From an uncultured Bacteroidota bacterium (GTDB taxonomy: Bacteria; Bacteroidota; Bacteroidia; Chitinophagales; Chitinophagaceae), in the NCBI GenBank assembly GCA_903906615.1, contig CAIVKT010000291.1, positions 1 through 5,460 on the forward strand: a stretch of DNA of 5,460 bases, read 5' to 3'. Below are positions 1 through 5,460 of this stretch, in pieces. A program made the position numbers and the translations under genes. The notes under the pieces were generated by a model that was not told where the DNA came from, searched no databases, and worked only from the letters and a program-made list of their open reading frames with translations. Numbering within the stretch: the stretch's first letter is position 1; each line of letters opens with the position of its first letter.

Positions 1-9
1 AATTGGATT

Positions 10-90
10 ACCCTGAAAGGGTTGACTGTGAATAGCCCCGAGCAAAGCTCGGGGTAGCAGAACGTTTCACTCGCCAACCCCAAAGGGGTT
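10..90. repeat. Cluster of three short GC hairpins (REP-like intergenic repeat)
   Basis: Three small perfect hairpins follow each other: 10-22 (5-bp stem, GAA loop), 36-54 (8-bp stem CCCCGAGC/GCTCGGGG, AAA loop) and 76-90 (6-bp stem AACCCC/GGGGTT, AAA loop). The first and third are followed by related words (GGGTTGACTGTG at 19-30, GGGTTGAACATG at 86-97), so the block looks like a degenerate repeat of about 66 bases. The style resembles interspersed repeats of Bacteroidota intergenic regions; that resemblance is from general knowledge, not a search. None of the hairpins is followed by a T tract, so they are not obvious intrinsic terminators. The unit may extend beyond the left window edge. Confidence 0.6.
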
Positions 91-266
91 GAACATGCAG
101 CCACAATTTAGTTGTCTAAATGGCATAAGAATCATTAAAATTCATAGTTCAGACAAACAACGCATTTAAAAACTAAACAATATCTGTCCCCGCGCACTCA
201 AAAACACGCTCGAAAACCACTTTCATTTTTTCTAAGGTATCGCAAACATATAATCACCATCAAACC

Positions 267-343
267 AATCATTTACCTCCGAAATGATTTCTATGACAGC
301 ACAGCCCGCGTCTATTATAGCGCGGAAAGCGCGCTGTCATAGA
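267..343. repeat. Adjacent double hairpin with an 11-bp perfect inverted repeat
   Basis: The first hairpin is 267-289: AATCATTT pairs with AAATGATT around a 7-base loop. Immediately after it lies a perfect 11-base inverted repeat, TCTATGACAGC at 290-300 and GCTGTCATAGA at 333-343. Inside this, CCGCG at 306-310 can pair with CGCGG at 321-325. A competing stem is possible between AGCGC at 319-323 and GCGCT at 331-335, which would break the outer stem. There is no T tract after it and no clear target-site duplication around it. It could be a small mobile-repeat remnant, a structured RNA segment or a protein-binding site; the sequence does not decide. Confidence 0.5.
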
Positions 344-457
344 TATTCGTTTTCCCGGTTTAAAGTTTCTTTTTCACCTTTGTGCCTGCGCGGGTCAATT
401 TTGGGCTTATGTATCCTTCCCGGAACTGCTACCCAAATTGAATTGCCGGAAACAACC

Positions 458-469
458 CGGGTATACCCG
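458..469. repeat. 12-bp perfect palindrome
   Basis: CGGGTATACCCG is fully self-complementary and overlaps a second palindrome, ACCCGGGT (455-462). It lies in gene-free DNA about 400 bases before the nearest + strand gene. It could be a dimeric regulator site, but with no adjacent promoter or gene this is only a structural observation. Confidence 0.35.
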
Positions 470-537
470 CAAAATACCATTTAAAAACCGCTGAAACACG
501 CTTTGCCAAAGGAATACAGCCCTTGCAGTCCCTCTGC

Positions 538-646
538 AAAAACCGGAAAAAACCGGAAATCTCCTGCAAAAACCTGAAGCGGGTAAAGGTCACAACGCGT
601 AAAAATGCGTAAAAATGGGTAAGAATCGGTAATAATGAGTAAAATG
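538..646. repeat. Degenerate 10-bp tandem repeats
   Basis: Five consecutive 10-base units occupy 597-646: GCGTAAAAAT twice exactly, then GGGTAAGAAT, CGGTAATAAT and GAGTAAAATG. The shared core is GTAA at fixed spacing. A related word, GGGTAAAGGT, sits at 581-590 and another GGGTAA at 733-738. Just upstream, AAAAACCGG (538-546) and AAAAAACCGG (547-556) repeat with nearly the same period. A period close to one helical turn would put the cores on one face of the DNA. No replication gene is nearby, so an iteron role is not supported. The minus-strand frame through it gives an aromatic-rich repetitive peptide that I regard as a by-product of the repeat. Confidence 0.6.
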
Positions 647-844
647 TGCAAGCCCCTCCAAACCCTTGCCTGCAAAGGATGTACATAAATAAGCCCGCTT
701 CAGATTACCCAAAATGTTTTTTTCTGCCAAATGGGTAATTCTTCTGGTATTGTAAAGGAAACAATGTATCATTTCTCAATACGGATAGATGATCCGGATA
801 ATGCAATAAACATAGACTTAGTAATAGCAAAATAATGAGCGTAA

Positions 845-860
845 TTTTAGTTAACTAAAA
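845..860. promoter_or_regulatory. 16-bp palindrome abutting the 864 start codon; possible operator
   Basis: TTTTAGTTAACTAAAA is a perfect 16-base palindrome that ends three bases before the ATG at 864. Its position would place it in the 5' leader or over the translation start region, where a bound dimeric repressor, or the RNA hairpin it forms, could limit expression. The palindrome is seen directly; a regulatory role is inference, since AT-rich palindromes also occur by chance and no regulator gene adjoins. Confidence 0.35.
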
Positions 861-863
861 CCA

Positions 864-1226
864 ATGTCTATGAAATGGTATCATTATCTCGCTGCATTCT
901 TTGCGGGCGCGTTCCTGGCCAATGCAGTGCCTCATTTTATTCATGGTGTTTCCGGCGATCAGTTCCCTTCGCCGTTTGCTACCCCGCCGGGCAAGGGGCC
1001 ATCATCGCCGTTGGTAAATGTGCTGTGGGCCTGCTTTAATCTGTTTATAGGGTATGTGTTGCTTATGGCGGGCAAGGTGTCTGTAAAGAATAAGCTATCC
1101 ATGCTTATTTTGTTTTTGGGCATCGTATTAATGTCTGCCCAACTAAGCATAGTATTTGCCGACAAAATGACAACCCCTGCCCTAAAGGGAGCTGTTTCGT
1201 ATTCAGGAGCGAATTGCGTACTGTGA
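864..1226 (+). CDS. Small three-helix integral membrane protein of unknown function
   Basis: This 120-residue protein has three likely membrane helices, at about residues 8-25, 50-69 and 78-99, and no large soluble domain. A conserved-looking segment follows the first helix: NAVPHF (20-25), then SPFATPPGKG (36-45) and SP-VNVLW (48-55). I recognise this pattern from a widespread family of small uncharacterised bacterial membrane proteins, but know of no assigned function. The start can be ATG 864 or ATG 870; both fit, with no Shine-Dalgarno, as is usual in Bacteroidota. The last 18 or so residues (103-120) are encoded within the left arm and loop of an inverted repeat and look unlike a natural extension of the third helix, so the C-terminus may have been altered by the repeat. 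It converges with the exonuclease gene at 1275-1997. Confidence 0.85.
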   Translation: MSMKWYHYLAAFFAGAFLANAVPHFIHGVSGDQFPSPFATPPGKGPSSPLVNVLWACFNLFIGYVLLMAGKVSVKNKLSMLILFLGIVLMSAQLSIVFADKMTTPALKGAVSYSGANCVL

Positions 1227-1264
1227 AGTAACTCAACCAAACTTCCCCCTTTAGGGTAGGGGTT
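1172..1264. repeat. Inverted repeat between convergent genes; possible bidirectional terminator
   Basis: The left arm, 1172-1189 (AACCCCTGCCCTAAAGGG), pairs with the right arm, 1247-1264 (CCCTTTAGGGTAGGGGTT). All 18 positions pair if one G-T wobble is allowed, and the loop is about 57 bases. Each arm also folds alone (CCC-TAAA-GGG and CCC-TTTA-GGG). The left arm lies inside the coding sequence of the 864-1226 gene; the right arm is in the gap before the exonuclease stop at 1275. CCCTTTAGGG-type repeats are frequent in Bacteroidota intergenic DNA (general knowledge). Position between converging genes suits a two-way terminator, but neither side has a strong T tract after a compact hairpin, so that role is inferred. 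Confidence 0.6.
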
Positions 1265-1274
1265 TCATTAAATT

Positions 1275-1997
1275 TTATTCCACATACACCGGCTCAATGA
1301 CCATATCATTAATGCCCTTCAGTCGCAGGTATACCTTTGCGCTGGTGATCACATCCTGCAGGCAATAGGAACCTATGCGGGGCAGGTCTTTATCCTGCCA
1401 GTATACGTGTGATACCATGCTGCCATCAAGGTCGCTTTTAGGCGAGGGGATGCCCAGCACACAGGCCAGTAAGGATAGCGAGGTGTAGTTCTTATAATCG
1501 CCGAAACGCCACAGTTCCAGCGTGTCTAAGTGGGCTACTTCCCAGGGCTTTTTACCGGAGAGTTGCAGGCTGTCGGGCAGTTGTATACCATTGATCACCA
1601 TGCGCCGGCACAGGAAGGGCATATCAAACTCCTTGATGTTGTGGCCACAGAAGCGGATCTCTTTGTGATGGCCCGTAAATTTGTTAATGACCTCACAAAA
1701 CTCAGCTAGCAATATCTTTTCATTATCATTAACAAGCGCGCGCAGCCGCATTTTGGCTCCGTTTTCGCCAGGTACCAGGCTGCCAATGCCTATACACACG
1801 ATCTTGGCAAATTCTGAAAATATACCTGCCCTTTCGTTGAAAAGCTGCGCCGCATCAGGGTTTTCGCCTTCCGGGCTTTTCAGGAACTTTGCTTTCCTCG
1901 CCCATTCCTTCTGCATATCTGATGCAAGTTGCTCATGATCAGGAAAAATTGGCACTGTTTCTATGTCTATAAACAAAATGCTTTTTAGTTGCTCCAT
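1275..1997 (-). CDS. Predicted 3'-5' exonuclease, PolB-like (DnaQ-like fold)
   Basis: The 240-residue protein is a stand-alone relative of the exonuclease domain of family B DNA polymerases (Pfam DNA_pol_B_exo2 type). Such enzymes belong to the DEDD superfamily and remove nucleotides from 3' ends using two metal ions. All three motifs are visible: Exo I FIDIETVP (D11, E13), Exo II CGHNIKEFDMPFL (N120, F124, D125) and Exo III YCLQDV (Y211, D215), with HLDTLE (157-161) between. No polymerase domain follows, and the length is normal for this family. The natural substrate is not known; a role in DNA repair or nucleic-acid trimming is an inference. I take ATG 1997 as start. An in-frame TTG at 2003 would add only two residues and is a poor choice. 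Divergent from the gene at 2067. Confidence 0.9.
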   Translation of the reverse strand: MEQLKSILFIDIETVPIFPDHEQLASDMQKEWARKAKFLKSPEGENPDAAQLFNERAGIFSEFAKIVCIGIGSLVPGENGAKMRLRALVNDNEKILLAEFCEVINKFTGHHKEIRFCGHNIKEFDMPFLCRRMVINGIQLPDSLQLSGKKPWEVAHLDTLELWRFGDYKNYTSLSLLACVLGIPSPKSDLDGSMVSHVYWQDKDLPRIGSYCLQDVITSAKVYLRLKGINDMVIEPVYVE

Positions 1998-2020
1998 TCT
2001 CAAATTGTAAGTTATATTTG
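1989..2020 (+). promoter_or_regulatory. Bacteroidota-type promoter for the 2067 gene
   Basis: TATATTTG at 2013-2020 matches the Bacteroidota -7 element TAnnTTTG exactly. TTG at 1989-1991 lies 21 bases upstream, in the range for the -33 element. Transcription would start near 2026, leaving a leader of about 40 bases before ATG 2067. The -33 part overlaps the 5' end of the divergent exonuclease gene. Confidence 0.55.
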
Positions 2021-2040
2021 TGCGAAATCTAATTTTATTT

Positions 2041-2048
2041 CAAATTTA
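2041..2048 (-). promoter_or_regulatory. Candidate -7 box for the divergent exonuclease gene
   Basis: On the minus strand 2048-2041 reads TAAATTTG, an exact TAnnTTTG match about 43 bases before ATG 1997. No good TTG is seen at the expected -33 distance, and the area is AT-rich, so this call is weaker than the one facing it. Confidence 0.35.
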
Positions 2049-2066
2049 AACAATTAATAAACAGTT

Positions 2067-3005
2067 ATGAGCCAGTTTAATCAGTCAACTCCGCAAAATA
2101 ACGCCGGTAAAAAGAACAACACCATTATTTACTGGGTTTTGATCCTCGTATTGTTTGTGCTGTGCATTTATTTATTCATGAGCAAAAGGAATATGCAAGC
2201 AGATAATGCCCAGGCCATGAAGATGGAACAGCAGCAAATGGACTCTGTGAAAACAGACCGTGCTTCACTGCAAAATGATTTCGACGCAGCATCTGCAAAG
2301 ATAGACCAGTTAGTATCCCAGAACTCCAAGCTCGATAGCGCATTGCAGGGCGACAAAGCCGCAATGGCCAAGATGCAGGGTGAGATCAGGAGTATCCTGG
2401 CCAATAAGAATGCTACTAAAGCCGAGCTGCAAAAAGCAAGGGATATGATCAGCGGCCTTACAGACAAAACCAAGGCATATGAAGCACGCATAGCCGAGTT
2501 GGAAAAAGAAAACACCACACTCACCGGCGAGAACAAGAATCTTACACATGAGCGCGACTCTACTGTTACACAAAATGTAGCGCTGAAAAAAGTAGGCTCT
2601 GTATTGCACGCCTCCAACATACGCATGGAGCCTATCCACAAAAAAAGGAATGGCAAAGAAAAAGAGACCAGCAAGGCAAAGAGGGTAGACGAGTTCCGCA
2701 TTAAATTTGATATTGATGAGAACCGCATCGCAGAAAGCGGCACCAAGCAGATATACCTGCGCATCATATCGCCTGATGGTAATATTATGACCAATTCGGC
2801 CAACGGATCAGGTATGCTCACCACCAGCAAGGGTGGCCAGCTCAGCTACTCTATAGAAAGCGATATCGCTCTTACACAGAACCAGCCGGTAAAAGACATA
2901 ACCGTAGACTGGAACCAGAGCGGCGACTACAATAAGGGTACTTATACCATAGAGATATACAACGAAGGCTACCTCGTAGGCAGCGGCACAGTAACATTAA
3001 AATAA
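2067..3005 (+). CDS. Membrane-anchored coiled-coil protein with C-terminal beta-rich domain
   Basis: I do not recognise a named family for this 312-residue protein. Its architecture is clear: a short polar N-terminus rich in N and Q, one hydrophobic helix at about 19-38 (IIYWVLILVLFVLCIYLF core), a long heptad-rich, charged helical region at about 45-175, a very basic linker at 191-206 (HKKRNGKEKE), and a beta-strand-rich domain at about 207-312 (RIKFDID, KQIYLRIISPDG, GTYTIEIYNEGYLVGSG) of Ig- or fibronectin-like flavour. There is no signal peptidase site, so the helix is probably an uncleaved anchor; basic residues flank both sides, so the side on which the coiled coil lies is uncertain. 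Start ATG 2067 fits the promoter at 1989-2020. It is transcribed alone, ending at the terminator at 3029-3056. It may be a structural or scaffold protein of the envelope; automatic SMC-like labels would only reflect the coiled coil. Confidence 0.85.
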   Translation: MSQFNQSTPQNNAGKKNNTIIYWVLILVLFVLCIYLFMSKRNMQADNAQAMKMEQQQMDSVKTDRASLQNDFDAASAKIDQLVSQNSKLDSALQGDKAAMAKMQGEIRSILANKNATKAELQKARDMISGLTDKTKAYEARIAELEKENTTLTGENKNLTHERDSTVTQNVALKKVGSVLHASNIRMEPIHKKRNGKEKETSKAKRVDEFRIKFDIDENRIAESGTKQIYLRIISPDGNIMTNSANGSGMLTTSKGGQLSYSIESDIALTQNQPVKDITVDWNQSGDYNKGTYTIEIYNEGYLVGSGTVTLK

Positions 3006-3028
3006 GGGATAAATAACACGGACTTGAT

Positions 3029-3056
3029 AAGGGGTTGCTCAACACAACCCCTTTTT
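3029..3056 (+). terminator. Intrinsic terminator after the coiled-coil gene
   Basis: GGGGTTG (3031-3037) pairs perfectly with CAACCCC (3045-3051) around a 7-base loop. AA at 3029-3030 extends the stem into the run of five Ts at 3052-3056. It lies 24 bases after the stop codon of the 2067-3005 gene and separates that unit from the two-component operon. Confidence 0.85.
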
Positions 3057-3088
3057 CATGCCACAGTTAACAATTCGGTAATATGGGG

Positions 3089-3122
3089 TTGTTTTTAGTT
3101 TAACATTGGCGGCGTATTTTTG
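3089..3122 (+). promoter_or_regulatory. Bacteroidota-type promoter for the two-component operon
   Basis: TATTTTTG at 3115-3122 is an exact TAnnTTTG -7 element. TTG at 3089-3091 is 23 bases upstream, at the long end for a -33 element. The start of transcription would fall near 3128-3130, only about 15 bases before ATG 3144, which argues against the in-frame TTG at 3135 as the translation start. Confidence 0.55.
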
Positions 3123-3143
3123 CGCATAATTTAGTTGAGAAAC

Positions 3144-3830
3144 ATGGAGGTATTTCCAGGAAAGATCCTAATAGTTGATGATGAACCCGATATTGTAGAG
3201 TTCCTCAGTTATAACCTTAAAAGCAAGGGCTACCTCATAGCCGCCGCCCGCGATGGCGTTGAAGCCATCCGCAAGGCACGCGATTTTCGCCCCGACCTCA
3301 TCCTGCTCGACATTATGATGCCCAATAAAGACGGCATAGAGACCATCAGGGAATTGAGGCAGATGCACGAGTTTGACGATACAGCAATTATCTTCCTTAC
3401 CGCACTGCACGAAGAAAAATACGAAATAGAAGGACTGAAAATAGGTGCGGACGATTATATCACCAAGCCTATAAAGCCCGAACTATTGGCTACCCGCATA
3501 GGCTCTGCATTGCGCCGCTTCCGCAAGGATGAGGAACAGGACCAGAAGACCACCCTCGGCGACCTGGAGATCAATAAAACAAAATTCACCGTTTCTTATA
3601 AAGGTGCAGAGATATTGCTGGCTAAGAAAGAATTTGAGTTGCTATCCCTGCTGGCCTCCAAGCCCGGCCGTGTATTCCTGCGCAACGAGATACTACAGCG
3701 CGTATGGGGCACAGACGTGATAGTGGGCGACCGCACCATAGATGTACACATCCGCAAGATCCGCCAGAAGGCAGGCATAGACCTCATCACTACCGTGAAG
3801 GGAGTTGGCTATAAGTTTGAGATGGCTTAG
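3144..3830 (+). CDS. OmpR/PhoB-family response regulator
   Basis: This 228-residue cytoplasmic DNA-binding regulator has a receiver domain at about 6-120 and a winged helix at about 130-226. In the receiver, the acidic pair D12-D13 (ILIVDDEPD), phosphoacceptor D56 (LILLDIMMP), T86 (IIFLTA) and K108 (YITKPI) are all present, so phosphorylation-dependent signalling should be intact. The winged helix carries the typical KEFELLSLL start, the recognition region DRTIDVHIRKIRQK, and the VKGVGYKFE end. The start is ATG 3144; a TTG at 3135 is in frame but nearly on the transcription start. Its partner is almost certainly the histidine kinase at 3943-4998, which follows in the same direction. It resembles PhoB/PhoP in family only; the target genes and signal cannot be read from this sequence, so no symbol is given. 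Confidence 0.95.
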   Translation: MEVFPGKILIVDDEPDIVEFLSYNLKSKGYLIAAARDGVEAIRKARDFRPDLILLDIMMPNKDGIETIRELRQMHEFDDTAIIFLTALHEEKYEIEGLKIGADDYITKPIKPELLATRIGSALRRFRKDEEQDQKTTLGDLEINKTKFTVSYKGAEILLAKKEFELLSLLASKPGRVFLRNEILQRVWGTDVIVGDRTIDVHIRKIRQKAGIDLITTVKGVGYKFEMA

Positions 3831-3841
3831 CTATAACAAAG

Positions 3842-3918
3842 CCAAAATATCAAATTCCAAATCACAATTTCTTTCTATCCCCGTCTTTAGCGTTTGGAAA
3901 CTGGAATTTGATATTTGG
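3842..3918. repeat. Long inverted repeat inserted between regulator and kinase genes
   Basis: CCAAAATATCAAATTCCA at 3842-3859 is the reverse complement of TGGAATTTGATATTTGG at 3902-3918 apart from one extra A, giving a 17-bp stem with a 42-base loop. AAATTCCAAAT-type repeats of this sort are common intergenic elements in Bacteroidota genomes (general knowledge). The element occupies most of the 112 bases between the regulator stop and the kinase ATG. CTTAGC occurs on both sides (3826-3831 and 3931-3936), and so does AGCTAT (3829-3834 and 3939-3944), hinting at duplicated flanking sequence. In the operon mRNA the hairpin could affect stability or lower kinase expression relative to the regulator; it has no T tract of terminator type. 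Confidence 0.7.
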
Positions 3919-3942
3919 AATTTAAATTACCTTAGCAAAGCT

Positions 3943-4998
3943 ATGTCTGTACTCGATACAAAAAACCTTTCCCCAAGGCGGCTTTCTTTCATCACCGCGC
4001 TCATCATCAGCACGGCGAATGCATTGCTTAGCCTGTTCCTGCACCAGGTGTGGTACATACCTATATTTGTATTTGCGGTCACGTTCGGGATCATTTACTA
4101 CCTCTACAACTATACGCTGCAGCGCTTTATTTACCGGAAGATAAAGATCATATACAAATTCATTTACCAAACCAAGGCCACCAAGAAGGAAGAGTTTTTT
4201 TACGACAACATACTACCGCAGAAATCAATAGACGAGGTGAGCGAAGATGTGCAGCGGTGGGCTATGCAGCGCAAGGATGAGATAGATATACTGAAAGCCA
4301 ATGAGCAGTTCAGGAAAGAGTTTTTGATGAACCTGGCGCACGAGCTGCGTACCCCCATATTCTCTGTACAGGGCTATGTGGATACGCTGCTGGGCGGCGC
4401 GCTCGAGGATGAAGAAGTAAACCGGAAATTCCTCAACAATGCTGCTAAAAGCATAGACCGGCTGGTGCGCCTGGTAGATGACCTGGATGAAATATCGAAG
4501 CTGGAAGTGGGTAAGATACCCATGATACAGGAGTCCTTCCCTATACATGAACTGATCAAAGACCTGTACGAAGAATTCTCGCTGAAAGCTAAGGAAAAGG
4601 ATATACAATTATCCTTCAAGAAGGGCACAGAGCGACCTCTGATAGTGAATGCCGATAAGCAAAAGATAAAGCAGGTATTGGTGAACCTTATAGAGAACGC
4701 GCTGAAATATGGTAACGAGCATGGCAACATAGTAGCAGGCTGCTACGAGATGGATGACAAGCATGTATACATAGAAATATCAGACGACGGGCCGGGCATC
4801 AGTGAGGAACACCTGCCCCGCATCTTCGAGCGTTTTTACCGTGCCGATCGCAGCCGCAGCCGTGCCATAGGCGGCACAGGGCTGGGCCTGGCTATAGTGA
4901 AGCACGTCATAGAAGCACATGGCCAAACTGTTAATGTACGCAGCAAGCCCGGTGTAGGCTCCTCCTTCGGCTTCACGCTCGACAGGGGCGACCAGTAG
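3943..4998 (+). CDS. Membrane sensor histidine kinase, PhoR-like
   Basis: The 351-residue kinase has two membrane helices at about 15-34 and 39-57, joined by only about five residues (HQVWY), so there is practically no extracytoplasmic sensor. A cytoplasmic linker of about 60 residues leads to the HisKA domain with phosphoacceptor H133 (LAHELRTP) and then the ATPase domain: N box NLIENALKYG (N252), G1 DDGPGI (281-286), F box FERFYR (295-300) and G2 GGTGLGL (310-316). All catalytic motifs are intact. I chose ATG 3943. The frame is open back to 3805, but that 46-codon extension would overlap the regulator gene and translate the inverted repeat. It should phosphorylate the regulator encoded just upstream. 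The signal may be sensed within the membrane or through a partner protein. Confidence 0.95.
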   Translation: MSVLDTKNLSPRRLSFITALIISTANALLSLFLHQVWYIPIFVFAVTFGIIYYLYNYTLQRFIYRKIKIIYKFIYQTKATKKEEFFYDNILPQKSIDEVSEDVQRWAMQRKDEIDILKANEQFRKEFLMNLAHELRTPIFSVQGYVDTLLGGALEDEEVNRKFLNNAAKSIDRLVRLVDDLDEISKLEVGKIPMIQESFPIHELIKDLYEEFSLKAKEKDIQLSFKKGTERPLIVNADKQKIKQVLVNLIENALKYGNEHGNIVAGCYEMDDKHVYIEISDDGPGISEEHLPRIFERFYRADRSRSRAIGGTGLGLAIVKHVIEAHGQTVNVRSKPGVGSSFGFTLDRGDQ

Positions 4999-5053
4999 GT
5001 CTTAGTTTCCGGTATCTCTTTTGGCATGTTTTTTCTAACTCGTAACAATAGTT

Positions 5054-5460
5054 ATGAACTTAAAGAAGACATTCGGTTCCATTTGGGCAGTTATTAAGGC
5101 CACTTTCTCCGGTTTCTCTGATCACAAAGTTACCAAGCTGGGCGGCTCTTTGGCCTATTCCACCGTGTTCGCTATGGGGCCGCTGCTGGTGGTCATTATA
5201 TCGCTCTGCGGCATTTTTCTCGGGCGCGATGCCGTTACCGGCAAGATATACAACACACTCAGTTCCTTCCTGGGCCAGGATACAGCCGCACAATTACAGG
5301 ATATTATCAGGAAGGCCGCGGTAAATGGTAAAAGCACTATTGCGGTTGTCATAGGCTCTATAGTATTGCTGGTGGGTGCCACATCCATATTCAGCGAGAT
5401 ACAGGATTCCATCAATGATATATGGGGCCTCAAGCCCAAGCCCAAAAGAGGCTGGCTGCT
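5054..5460 (+). CDS. YihY/BrkB-family inner-membrane protein (3' end cut by window)
   Basis: The first 135 residues of a multi-helix membrane protein are present from ATG 5054, and the frame is still open at the window edge. Visible signs of the YihY/virulence factor BrkB family are LGGSLAYSTVFAMGPLLVVIIS (about 29-50, first membrane segment), the following FLGRDA region, the second hydrophobic segment STIAVVIGSIVLLVGATSIF (93-112), and the hallmark EIQDSINDIWGLKPKP (114-129). Full-length members usually have about 300 residues and six helices. The family was once called ribonuclease BN by mistake; its real function is unsettled, with transport suggested. It begins 55 bases after the kinase stop with no terminator between and no exact promoter box, so co-transcription with the two-component pair is plausible. 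Confidence 0.88.
   Translation, partial: MNLKKTFGSIWAVIKATFSGFSDHKVTKLGGSLAYSTVFAMGPLLVVIISLCGIFLGRDAVTGKIYNTLSSFLGQDTAAQLQDIIRKAAVNGKSTIAVVIGSIVLLVGATSIFSEIQDSINDIWGLKPKPKRGWL

Larger units (their letters stand above)
1..863. other. Gene-free region rich in repeats and hairpins
   Basis: No reading frame here has convincing protein character. The candidates (for example 284-484 on + and 429-686 on -) are short, of biased composition, lack recognisable domains and overlap repeats, so I leave them uncalled. No tRNA, rRNA or known riboswitch is evident. What the region does hold is listed separately: GC hairpins at 10-90, a hairpin pair at 267-343, a palindrome at 458-469, 10-base tandem repeats at 538-646 and a palindrome at 845-860. 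The remainder is AT-rich spacer. The stretch 121-266 shows nothing I can interpret. I found no good TAnnTTTG promoter match upstream of the gene at 864. Confidence 0.7.

Noticed and set aside
395..441. Imperfect inverted repeat (TCAATTTTGGG at 395-405 with CCCAAATTGA at 432-441).
   Set aside because: The stem is AT-rich, has a bulge and a 26-base loop, and has no supporting context; it is likely chance.
284..484. Plus-strand 66-codon frame.
   Set aside because: It starts inside the hairpin at 267-289, crosses the 11-bp inverted repeat and has no protein-like composition or recognisable family.
538..646. Iterons of a replication origin, or a CRISPR array.
   Set aside because: There is no replication initiator gene or DnaA-box cluster in the window. 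The units are contiguous 10-mers without spacers, which excludes CRISPR.
429..772. Minus-strand open frames (85, 64 and 60 codons) giving aromatic-rich repetitive peptides such as THFYAFLR.
   Set aside because: They overlap one another in different frames and run across the 10-base tandem repeats, which explain the repeated peptide words. There is no domain, promoter or plausible start.
2168..2830. A 220-codon frame antisense to the coiled-coil gene.
   Set aside because: It is a shadow of the codon pattern of the real gene at 2067-3005, which has clear domain architecture, promoter and terminator.
3135..3143. TTG at 3135 as the response regulator start.
   Set aside because: It adds three residues not needed by the receiver fold and lies only a few bases after the predicted transcription start; ATG 3144 is better.
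3805..3942. Upstream in-frame ATG at 3805 that would lengthen the kinase by 46 residues.
   Set aside because: It overlaps the regulator gene end and translates the inverted repeat. The kinase from ATG 3943 already starts with a normal short N-terminus before the first membrane helix.

Overview
The window looks like chromosomal DNA from a member of the Bacteroidota, probably near Chitinophagaceae. The evidence is codon and protein style, lack of Shine-Dalgarno sequences before the starts, upstream TAnnTTTG boxes of the Bacteroidota -7 type, and GC-rich or palindromic intergenic repeats of the kind common in that phylum. Genus cannot be fixed from sequence alone.

Layout: positions 1-863 hold no convincing gene. 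They carry stacked hairpins (10-90), a double hairpin (267-343), a short palindrome (458-469), 10-base tandem repeats (538-646) and a 16-base palindrome ending three bases before the first gene. Then comes a small three-helix membrane protein of unknown function (864-1226, +). It converges on a PolB-type 3'-5' exonuclease (1275-1997, -), and an inverted repeat lies between and partly inside them. The exonuclease is divergent from a membrane-anchored coiled-coil protein with a C-terminal beta-rich domain (2067-3005, +), which ends at a clear intrinsic terminator (3029-3056).

The right part is a two-component pair: an OmpR/PhoB-type response regulator (3144-3830, +) behind its own Bacteroidota-type promoter, and a membrane histidine kinase with almost no extracytoplasmic domain (3943-4998, +). 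The 112-base gap between them is filled mostly by a long inverted repeat that looks inserted. Fifty-five bases further on, a YihY/BrkB-family membrane protein begins (5054) and runs off the window end. It may be co-transcribed with the kinase.

No phage, CRISPR, toxin-antitoxin or biosynthetic system is visible. The coding part is ordinary housekeeping and regulatory sequence. The less ordinary content is the palindromic repeat material, which in two places appears to have reshaped gene ends or operon spacing: the C-terminus of the 864-1226 protein and the regulator-kinase junction.
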